Origin: Gammaproteobacteria bacterium
Lineage (GTDB): Bacteria > Pseudomonadota > Gammaproteobacteria > Burkholderiales > Burkholderiaceae_C
Assembly (NCBI GenBank): GCA_018828125.1
Contig: JAHJWB010000001.1
Span: 310,001 to 374,000 of the forward strand
Length of the DNA stretch: 64,000 nt
Reading direction: 5' to 3'
Shown here: positions 56,634 through 64,000 of the stretch, one piece after another
Position numbering within the stretch: position 1 is the first letter of the stretch
Layout of the letters: each line of letters begins with the position of its first letter
Translations under genes and position numbers: made by a program
The notes under the pieces: generated by a model
Seen by the model: the letters and a program-made list of their open reading frames with translations, nothing else
Database searches by the model: none
Told to the model about the DNA's origin: nothing

Positions 56634-57502
56634 GCGGGCTCGTGCGGGCGGTGGGAGGGGGCGGGCGGTGCCGAGGGCGGGGCAGGGGTGGGTGCTGGGG
56701 CGGCCGACCACGGCGCGCGCCGCATCTCTTGCCGCACGCGGTGAAACACCGGGCCGCTGCAGGCGGCCATGGCGCACAGGGCTGCAGCCACTGCCCATTG
56801 CAGCAATCCCGCCTTGGCGGCCAGGCCGCCGTACGCCAGCGCCGCCAGCATCCACAGCAACGCGGCACCGCGGGGCGCCCAGGTGCGCAGCGTGGCGGCG
56901 GGCAATGCCACAAAAAACGCGAGCAACAGGCCCAGCATGCCGGACGCACGCGCAGGTTCGGTGGCCACGATGTGGGCGAGGCGAAACGACTCCATCGCCA
57001 GCAGGCCGCTCAGCCACCACGGCAGGTGCGCCGCCACGGCAACCCGGCTCCAGCCGTGCGGGTGCCACCGGCGGCGTATCGCCACGGCCTGCACTGCGGG
57101 CCCCGGTGCGGTCACAGCCCCATGTCGCAACGGTTTGCGCCTAGGCCCCTGCACCCGCTGCGGCCCGATGAAGGCCGCAATGCCCGCGCAGGCCAGTCCC
57201 ATCGCAACCAGGCTGATCAGCACGGCAGGGCCTTGCGCGCTGCCCAACCCCAGCCCTGCGACACCCGCTACGGCGAGCAGTGCGCCGGCACCCCCCAGTG
57301 ACACGCGCCACAGTGCCAAGGTGCGCAGCGCCCTCGCGGCCACGGCAGATAGCAGCAGCCACACGCCGATGAGCGCCCACACCGCCCACACGGGGCGCTG
57401 CGCCAGCGAAGGCAGGCCTGCAGGGCTCCACAGGTGCACGAACACCACCACGATGAGTGCGGCAGGCGTGGTGGCGTGCAGGGCCAGAAAGAAGCGTTGC
57501 AT
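56630..57502 (-). CDS. multi-pass membrane protein of iron-uptake operon (uncharacterised)
   Basis: MQRFFLALHATTPAALIVVVFVHLWSP...; ATGA overlap with the downstream gene. Confidence 0.65.
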   Translation of the reverse strand: MQRFFLALHATTPAALIVVVFVHLWSPAGLPSLAQRPVWAVWALIGVWLLLSAVAARALRTLALWRVSLGGAGALLAVAGVAGLGLGSAQGPAVLISLVAMGLACAGIAAFIGPQRVQGPRRKPLRHGAVTAPGPAVQAVAIRRRWHPHGWSRVAVAAHLPWWLSGLLAMESFRLAHIVATEPARASGMLGLLLAFFVALPAATLRTWAPRGAALLWMLAALAYGGLAAKAGLLQWAVAAALCAMAACSGPVFHRVRQEMRRAPWSAAPAPTPAPPSAPPAPSHRPHEPA

Positions 57503-57563
57503 GGTGGAAGGCCGAGGGGACACTGGAAGGGCAGCGGGCAAAAAGTGGGGATCGAGACGCGGC

Positions 57564-58724
57564 TCAACCCGCCGCCGCAATGCCGCTGGCCGCTGGGCTC
57601 TGCGCGGCTTCGGCCTCGGCCTCGCGCCGCCGCTGCTGGCGCGCATCCAGCCAGATCAGCGTGCCCGAGATCGACAGAAACGCGGGCGTCATGCCCAGGA
57701 TGAAATACAGCCACTTCAGCGCCAGCCCGCCAAAGTCGCCAAAGTGCAGCGGCTCCATCAGGCCGTTGACCAGCGACCAGAAACCCGCCGTGCGCGGGTC
57801 GTGCACCTTGCGCGGCACACCGGTGGCGGCGTTGACGTCGACCCGCGCGGTGCTGGCAAGGTGGCCGTTGAGATTGCCGGTAAAACCCGCCTGGGCCGTG
57901 CGGGTGCCCCAGCGGCGCAGCGACACATAACGCGCCTCAAGCCCCGGCACGGCATGCTGCGCGGTGGCGTACAGCGCATCCAGCGATTGCATGGGCACCT
58001 GTGCGGCGGCATCGCCAGCGGTCTTGCGCGCGGGCTTGGTGGCTGCAGCTTCGGTGCTGCTGGTGGTGATGTATTTGTAGCCCTGCTCAAACAGCGGCGC
58101 CAGGCCCATCCAAGCGCCCGTGGCCGCAATCAGGATGTGAAACCCCAGCCCCCAGATGCCGGCGGACTTGTGCAGGTCCGACATCACCACCCGAAAGCTG
58201 CGGCCCCAGCGCTGGGTGAACAGCTCCGCCAGGATCTTGCGATGGATGACGATGCCCGTGGCTATCAGCACCAGCATCGCCGCGCCGAGGAACCCCACAA
58301 TCCACCGCGGCCCGAAAAACAAGAACACATGCAGCATGCGCAGGTACTGGCCGAGCTGGCTGTCCACCGGGCCGACCACCGTGCCGGTGTCGGAGCGCAT
58401 GGCGACCTTGGTGCGGGTGTTGGCCGGGGCACCGCGCTCGCGCACAAACGCAAAGTAGTTGGGGTTGACCGCATCCGGCAGCGCGATGGTCTCCACCGTG
58501 GCGCCGGGGAAACGGGTGTTCAGCTGCGTCAGCACCGCATCCAGCGACGCTGGTTTTTCGGAGCGCGGCAGTTTCGCCAGCGACGGGTTGGCCCACAGGT
58601 CGATCTCGTGCTTGAACACCACCACCGCGCCCGAAAAGCACACGATGAACATCAACAGCCCCGTGACGATGCCCGCCCACGAGTGCAGAACGAAGAGGCG
58701 GTTGAGCGTGCGCTGGCTGGTCAT
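57564..58724 (-). CDS. PepSY-associated TM helix protein
   Basis: LHSWAGIVTGLLMFIVCFSGAVVVFKHEID; RWIVGFLGAAMLVLIATGIVIHRK. Confidence 0.92.
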   Translation of the reverse strand: MTSQRTLNRLFVLHSWAGIVTGLLMFIVCFSGAVVVFKHEIDLWANPSLAKLPRSEKPASLDAVLTQLNTRFPGATVETIALPDAVNPNYFAFVRERGAPANTRTKVAMRSDTGTVVGPVDSQLGQYLRMLHVFLFFGPRWIVGFLGAAMLVLIATGIVIHRKILAELFTQRWGRSFRVVMSDLHKSAGIWGLGFHILIAATGAWMGLAPLFEQGYKYITTSSTEAAATKPARKTAGDAAAQVPMQSLDALYATAQHAVPGLEARYVSLRRWGTRTAQAGFTGNLNGHLASTARVDVNAATGVPRKVHDPRTAGFWSLVNGLMEPLHFGDFGGLALKWLYFILGMTPAFLSISGTLIWLDARQQRRREAEAEAAQSPAASGIAAAG

Positions 58725-58761
58725 GGCGTGCGTGCGGGCAGCAGGGTGGTGGTGCAGGGCG

Positions 58762-60936
58762 TCAGAAGAAGTACGTCACGCCCAGGTTGAAGCTGCGCGG
58801 CAACGCGGGCGACACCACATTGGCGTTGATCGCCCCGTCGTAGTACGCCTTGTCGAACAGGTTCTTCACCCCGGCAGTCACGCGGTAGCTCTCGCCCACG
58901 TAGCTGATGGACGCATCGGCCACGAAGTACGACGGCAGCGTGAAGGGGTACGAGCCGATCTGCTCGCTCACATACCGCCCGCCCAGGCCCAGCGTCACGC
59001 GCTGGTATTGCGGCAGCTTGTACGTGGCCCAGGCCGTGAGCGTGTGGCGCGGCGTGAGGTTGAGCGGCAGGCCCACGATGGCGGCGTTGTTGTCGCGCGT
59101 GACCTTGGTCTGCGTGTAGGTGTAGGCGCTGGTGATCTTCCAGCCGTTTTTCAGGTCGGCGCCCAGTTCCAACTCCAGCCCGCGTGCGCGCTGCTCGCCG
59201 GTCTGCACGCTGAAGCCCGTGTTTACCGGGTCGGCGGTGGTCACGTTCTCGCGCACCAGGTCAAACACCGCCAGCGCGCCGGTGACCTGGCCGCCGGGGG
59301 CTTCGTACTTCACGCCGGCCTCCCATTGCTTGCCGGTCTCGGGCACAAACGATGCACCCGCAAAGTCCAGCCCCGAGGTGGGCAAGAACGACTCGCCATA
59401 ACTGCCATAGGCCGCCCAGCCGGGCTTGAACTCATACACCAGCCCCGCCGACAGCGTGGTGGCGTTGTCCTTCTGGCGCGTCTCTTGGTTGGCCACGCGG
59501 TTGTGGATGTCGTTGGTGGACCAGTCACGGCGCAGGCCCAGCAGGGCCGTCCAGCCCTGGCCGAACTTGATCTGGTCCTGCGCATACAGGCCCGCCACGG
59601 TGAGCTTGGCGGGCGCATCGCTGGTCAGCGCCGCAGGGCAGGTGGCCTGCATGCCGTAGACGGGCGCAAACAAGTCCAGCGCGCCGATGCGGCAGGTGCG
59701 GCTGGCCGTCAGGCTGTGGCCGCTGCGCACATCCAGACCCGTGACCAACTGGTGTTTGACCCCCAGCGCCTTAAAACGCGACAGCAGCGAGGTATCCGTG
59801 GCCAGCAGGTCGAAGTCCATGTACTGGCGCGACGCACTGCGGTTTTGCAGCCGCTGGTCGGCCTGCAGCGCCTGGTTGGAGACGAAATTGCCCGTGCCCT
59901 TCTCGGTCTCGTAGCGCACGTTCTGGCGGAAGGTCATGGTGTCTGACAGCCGATGCTCCAGCGCATAGCCCACCGTGGTGCTCTCCACGTCGTACACGCC
60001 GAAGGCCGGTTCGCCCGTGAACATCGTGACGGGCAGCTTGCCGTTGCGGTTGGGCAGCAGCGTGCCGTAGGGCGTGATGCCCTGCTGGCGCATCCATTCA
60101 CTCTGGCTGTAGGTGGCAAACAGCACCAGGTCGGTCTGCGCGCCCAGGTCGACCGAGAGCGAAGGCGCAAACCACCGGTCCCTGCGGTAGACGAACTGCG
60201 TGGGGTCGTCGGCGTTCGACACCTGGGCGTTGATGCGCAGCGCCGTCTTGCCCGATTCGGACAGCGGCCGGTTGATGTCGGCCTGCAGCGTGCGCTGGCC
60301 AAAGCTGCCCACTTCCACACCCACTTCGTTGATCGCATCCTTTTTGGGCCGCTTGCTCACCGCGTTGACGATGCCGCCGGGCTGCACCTGGCCGTAGAGC
60401 ACCGAGGCCGAACCCTTGAGCACTTCAAAGCGCTCATAGCCATACGGCTGCAGCTTGGCCCACATGCCCGGGCTCTGCACCAGGCCATCGACCAGGATGG
60501 ATTCGGTGGAGCGAAAGCCGCGGATGTTGAGGTCGTCAAACCCCCGGCGCCCAAAGTTGACCGGGCTGACCCCGGCCACCGTTTGTAGCGCCTGCTGCAC
60601 ATTGGTAATCTGCCGCGACTCCATCTGCTCGCGCGTGACCACGCTGACCGACTGTGGCGTCTCCAGCCGCCGCATGGGCGCCTTGCTGGCGGTCTGTGCC
60701 TCCACGGGCGCAAAGCCCATGTCTTTTTCAGTGCTGGCGTTGATGCGGACTTCCTGCAATTGCGGTGCCGTCACCGCCGCGTCTGCTGCCGGTGCGCTGG
60801 CTTGTTGGGCCATGGCGGCTTGGGCAAGGCACAGGGCCAGTGGGGTCAGGGCGAAGAGGGTGGCCTTTCGGGCCGGTGATGCGCAAAGGTGGGAGGGCAG
60901 CGAACAATGCGCCGCGCGCGAAGGCAGAGAAGACAT
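58762..60936 (-). CDS. TonB-dependent siderophore receptor
   Basis: 724 aa; plug domain TPQSVSVVTREQMESRQITNVQQALQTVAGV; C-terminal RSFNLGVTYFF. Confidence 0.95.
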   Translation of the reverse strand: MSSLPSRAAHCSLPSHLCASPARKATLFALTPLALCLAQAAMAQQASAPAADAAVTAPQLQEVRINASTEKDMGFAPVEAQTASKAPMRRLETPQSVSVVTREQMESRQITNVQQALQTVAGVSPVNFGRRGFDDLNIRGFRSTESILVDGLVQSPGMWAKLQPYGYERFEVLKGSASVLYGQVQPGGIVNAVSKRPKKDAINEVGVEVGSFGQRTLQADINRPLSESGKTALRINAQVSNADDPTQFVYRRDRWFAPSLSVDLGAQTDLVLFATYSQSEWMRQQGITPYGTLLPNRNGKLPVTMFTGEPAFGVYDVESTTVGYALEHRLSDTMTFRQNVRYETEKGTGNFVSNQALQADQRLQNRSASRQYMDFDLLATDTSLLSRFKALGVKHQLVTGLDVRSGHSLTASRTCRIGALDLFAPVYGMQATCPAALTSDAPAKLTVAGLYAQDQIKFGQGWTALLGLRRDWSTNDIHNRVANQETRQKDNATTLSAGLVYEFKPGWAAYGSYGESFLPTSGLDFAGASFVPETGKQWEAGVKYEAPGGQVTGALAVFDLVRENVTTADPVNTGFSVQTGEQRARGLELELGADLKNGWKITSAYTYTQTKVTRDNNAAIVGLPLNLTPRHTLTAWATYKLPQYQRVTLGLGGRYVSEQIGSYPFTLPSYFVADASISYVGESYRVTAGVKNLFDKAYYDGAINANVVSPALPRSFNLGVTYFF

Positions 60937-61027
60937 GAGGGTCCCGATAAAAGTGAGCAGACAACAGACGCAGGGGGCGCTGGCTCACGTGGCTTTTTCG
61001 GGACGTTGGCTGGCGGAAGATTGTTAT

Positions 61028-61046
61028 TTTAATGCGAATGCTTATC
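61028..61046 (-). promoter_or_regulatory. candidate Fur box
   Basis: Minus strand GATAAGCATTCGCATTAAA, 12/19 match to GATAATGATAATCATTATC, upstream of the TonB receptor. Confidence 0.6.
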
Positions 61047-61225
61047 GTTTGCTTGCGGAGCTGTGCATGCATGCCTTGTTTCACTGGCCGTTTGTTCACC
61101 GTGGGGCGTATCCTCCCGCCGATAGGCGTTCGGCACGGCTGCGGGCCAACGTTGGTTTGCGGCGTTGCCTCGCAATCCGCACGCAGACTCCCTGCCACTC
61201 GCCCGGCCTCAGAAAGGACCCGACC

Positions 61226-61744
61226 ATGCGTTCGTTCATCGTGATTGCCCTAGCCGCGTCGTTGCTCACTGCATGCGCCTCACCTGGCTTCGATGCAGGC
61301 CGAAGCGAAACCGTACTGCCTTTGAACCGGGCCTGGGTGGATGGCCGCATCGTTGAGTACGTCACCACCGATATTTCGGACCTGGCAATGGCCCGAATGG
61401 CGGGGGTCAATCACGTCCCCGGCCTGTCTGCGGCAGCCAGAATGCCGCCGGGGTCCTCGCTCGTTGCGCGTGTCTACAAGTTTCCGAACGAGGAGCAGAT
61501 CAGCGTCTTTCAGTCGGCTCCCGTCCCTGCGGGGGCCGAGAACCAGGACCAGAGTTACAGCCCGCTGTGGCGCGTCGTGATGGTGCGGTGGCTCGATCAG
61601 GCGGTCCGGCGCGAATTGAAGTCCGAAGAACAACTGCTGGCGGCCGAGGAAAGGAAGGAACTCGTCTTGGAAGTGACCGACATCGTCGTCAATTGCCCAG
61701 TCACGCGCGGCGCCGCGGGGGAGGCTTTGAAGGGCGTGCGGTGA
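61226..61744 (+). CDS. hypothetical lipoprotein
   Basis: Lipobox LLTAC in MRSFIVIALAASLLTACASPG; 172 aa. Confidence 0.75.
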   Translation: MRSFIVIALAASLLTACASPGFDAGRSETVLPLNRAWVDGRIVEYVTTDISDLAMARMAGVNHVPGLSAAARMPPGSSLVARVYKFPNEEQISVFQSAPVPAGAENQDQSYSPLWRVVMVRWLDQAVRRELKSEEQLLAAEERKELVLEVTDIVVNCPVTRGAAGEALKGVR

Positions 61745-61786
61745 GGCGTCCGGTGGTGGCCCAGCGCGCGGAGTTCACACGCCAGA

Positions 61787-61849
61787 ATGCTATCAAAAGA
61801 AGAGCTGTTAGCGCTTGATGAGTAGGCGCTAGAGCCTGTTTTTATCTAA
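61787..61849. repeat. dispersed palindromic repeat family A
   Basis: AATGCTATCAAAAGAAGAGCTGTTAGCGCTTGATGAGTAGGCGCTAGAGCCTGTTTTTATC; overlaps the antiporter 3' end. Confidence 0.85.
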
Positions 61850-63739
61850 ATTTTTGGCACTTGCAGGCGCATCGCCTTCCGCCGCATCCTCCGCCCTTTC
61901 ATACCCCGGGTACGCAGCACCCGCCGCACGCAGCGCCGCGCTCTCCTGCCGCTCCTTTTCCATCTGCTCGGCAAACTGGTTACGCCCCTCTCGCGCCACC
62001 GCGATGAATTTGGCGCGGTCCTTGTAATGCGGGTACATGCGGTCGGCCAGCGCAATGTTGTGCGTGCGAAAGCGCTGGGTGATGGCCGTGGCTTCGGCGG
62101 CTTGCCAGCCCATCAGCTCTAGCACGCTCTGCGCGCTTTGCAGGCTGGACTCGAACAGCTCACGCTGCACCAGGGTCACGCCCAGGTCGCGAAGCTTGTT
62201 CCAGTGGGTGATGTCGCGGGCGCGGGCCACCACCTGCAGGTGGGGAAAGTGCTCGCGTGCGAGCTTGGCGATCTGGAGCGACTGTTCTGCGTCGTCCACG
62301 GCAATGACGAGGATGCGCGCATGTGCGGCGCCGGCGATGCGCAGCAGGTCCAGCCGCGTGGCGTCGCCATAAAACACGCGGTAGCCAAAAGTGCGCGCGA
62401 TTTCCAGCATGTCCACGCTGTGGTCCAGCACGGTGGTGGGGATGCCCTGGGCCAGCAGCACGCGCGAGACGATCTGCCCGTAGCGGCCGAAGCCCGCGAT
62501 GATGATGGGCGCCTCTTGGGGCTCGGAGATTTCCTCGGCCTGGGGCGCTGCGGTCTTGAGCTGTGCGTAGCGGCGCAGCAGAACGCGGTCCAGCAGCACC
62601 AGCAGCAGCGGGCTGATCAACATCGACAGCGCCACCGCGCCGATGAGCAGCGAGGCAGTCTCGGCCGGGAACACGCTGGCGCCCGCGGCGGCCTGGAACA
62701 CCACAAAGGCGAACTCGCCGCCCTGGGCCAGCAGCAGGGTGAAGACGGGGCGCTCCTGGTAGGGGATGTCGACCACCTTGGCCAAGGCGTAGATGACCAC
62801 GGCCTTGGCTGCCAGAAAGCCGACCAGGATGGCCGCCATGAGGCCGGGCGACCGCAGGATCACGCCAAAGTCGATGCTCATGCCCACGGCGATGAAGAAC
62901 AGCCCGAGCAGCAGGCCCTTGAAGGGCTCGATGTCGACCTCCAGCTCGCGGCGGTATTCGCTGTCGGCCAGCAGCACGCCGGCCAGAAAGGCGCCCAGCG
63001 CCATCGACAGCCCTACCAGCACCATCAAGTAGGCGATGCCCACCACCAGCAGTAGAGCGGCAGCGGTGAAGACCTCTGGCGTGTTGCTCCGGGCGATCCA
63101 GCGCAGCACGGGGCGCAGCAGCAGGCGCCCGCCAAGGATGATGGCGGCGATCACGCCCACGATCTTGAGCACCTCCAGCACCATCTCGCCCGGCGTGTGG
63201 CCTGCGCCTTCGCCAGCGGCAGCGCCCAGCACGGGCAGCAAGGCCAGGATGGGGATGGCCGCCACGTCCTGGAACAGCAGAATGGAGAAACCCGCCTGCC
63301 CGCTTTGCGTGCGCATGAGGTTGCGCTCGGCCAGCACCTGCAGCGCAATCGCCGTGGACGACAGCGCCAGGCCTAAAGCGCCCACCAGGCTCACGCGCCA
63401 GGGCAGGCCCGCCAGCGCGCCCAGCGCAAACAACACGGCCGCGCAGCCCAGCACCTGGGCCGCGCCCGTGCCGAAGATCGGGCGGCGCAGGGCCCACAGG
63501 CGGCTGGGTTGAAGCTCCAGCCCGACCAGGAAGAGCATGAGCACCACGCCAAACTCGGCAAAGTGCAGGATGTCCTGTACGTTGCTGACCAGCCCCAGGC
63601 CCCACGGCCCGATGGCGATGCCCGCCGCCAGGTAGCCAATGATGGCGCCCAGGCCCAGCGCCTTGGCGATGGGCACGGCCAGCACGGCGGCAGTGAGGTA
63701 GAGAAAACCGTAGGTGAGCCAGGTGGGGGCGTGTTCCAT
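61829..63739 (-). CDS. monovalent cation:proton antiporter-2 (CPA2), KefB/KefC-like with TrkA-N domain
   Basis: IIGYLAAGIAIGPWGLGL, FLVGLELQPSRLW; IIAGFGRYGQIVSRVLLAQGIPTTVLDHS. Confidence 0.92.
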   Translation of the reverse strand: MEHAPTWLTYGFLYLTAAVLAVPIAKALGLGAIIGYLAAGIAIGPWGLGLVSNVQDILHFAEFGVVLMLFLVGLELQPSRLWALRRPIFGTGAAQVLGCAAVLFALGALAGLPWRVSLVGALGLALSSTAIALQVLAERNLMRTQSGQAGFSILLFQDVAAIPILALLPVLGAAAGEGAGHTPGEMVLEVLKIVGVIAAIILGGRLLLRPVLRWIARSNTPEVFTAAALLLVVGIAYLMVLVGLSMALGAFLAGVLLADSEYRRELEVDIEPFKGLLLGLFFIAVGMSIDFGVILRSPGLMAAILVGFLAAKAVVIYALAKVVDIPYQERPVFTLLLAQGGEFAFVVFQAAAGASVFPAETASLLIGAVALSMLISPLLLVLLDRVLLRRYAQLKTAAPQAEEISEPQEAPIIIAGFGRYGQIVSRVLLAQGIPTTVLDHSVDMLEIARTFGYRVFYGDATRLDLLRIAGAAHARILVIAVDDAEQSLQIAKLAREHFPHLQVVARARDITHWNKLRDLGVTLVQRELFESSLQSAQSVLELMGWQAAEATAITQRFRTHNIALADRMYPHYKDRAKFIAVAREGRNQFAEQMEKERQESAALRAAGAAYPGYERAEDAAEGDAPASAKNLDKNRL

Positions 63740-63878
63740 GGGAGGGGTGTGCCGGCAATGGCGATGACGTTGGGAGGGCACCGCTGGGGAGCGGACGGAT
63801 GGGGATGGGCGTGTCAGGATTCTGGCATTGCGTCGGCGATGGGGGATGGGGTCGCGCGGTAAGCCCATGAGGTGCTTC

Positions 63879-63931
63879 AATTTTGATAGCTTTTGGCGCT
63901 TTCTGGTAAAGCGCTGGCGCCACTTTTATCC
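63879..63931. repeat. dispersed palindromic repeat family A
   Basis: AATTTTGATAGCTTTTGGCGCTTTCTGGTAAAGCGCTGGCGCCACTTTTATCC. Confidence 0.8.
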
Positions 63932-64000
63932 ATATCTTGGCAACAAAAGCGGGGGCGTTGTTAAGATGCTCGCCCTTCTCAGCACACAGGCACGGTGACC

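Noticed and set aside
56769-58790. 673-aa plus-strand ORF
   Set aside because: Antisense to the PepSY and membrane-protein genes; unstructured Arg/Ala/Gln composition.
6838-63931. Family A repeats as a CRISPR array
   Set aside because: Copies are kilobases apart, imperfect and palindromic, with no regular spacers and no cas genes.

Overview
This is a high-GC bacterial chromosome segment, probably Comamonadaceae (Acidovorax-like) judging by gene content and intergenic repeats (inference). Most of it is ordinary core or metabolic content. In order: a TRAP transporter/lactonase/galactarate-dehydratase sugar-acid cluster; a frameshifted EamA transporter; GalM; LysR/SDR; an HtrA-type protease with a two-component system; cardiolipin synthase; PanE; Lrp; a RhtA-like exporter; TamB/TamA; a VWA protein, GNAT and MoxR ATPase; a diheme cytochrome c; TctDE plus TctCBA; an IclR-regulated pcaIJF cluster; a Bug protein; several small housekeeping genes; a Fur-like-box TonB-receptor/PepSY iron-uptake operon; and a KefB/C-type antiporter. 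The most interesting region is about 16.9-29.3 kb, all on the minus strand. It is a seven-gene membrane-stress-like operon: DUF2170/YjfI, PspA/IM30, a tandem-RHH-like small protein, a YqiJ/NfeD-like protein, flotillin, a TFIIB-type zinc ribbon, and a 1870-aa AAA+ coiled-coil ATPase. It has a near-consensus sigma70 promoter overlapped by a perfect inverted repeat. Directly upstream is a gene, possibly frameshifted, that appears to join a HEPN RNase-like domain (R-x4-H) to a cysteine-poor LprI/DUF1311-like domain, next to a tRNA-Arg(CCT). A dispersed palindromic repeat (TAGCGCTTAT-n-ATAAGCGCTA core, about 12 copies) sits preferentially between convergent genes and supplies stop codons to at least three CDSs. 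No CRISPR array, rRNA, transposase or integrase was seen.
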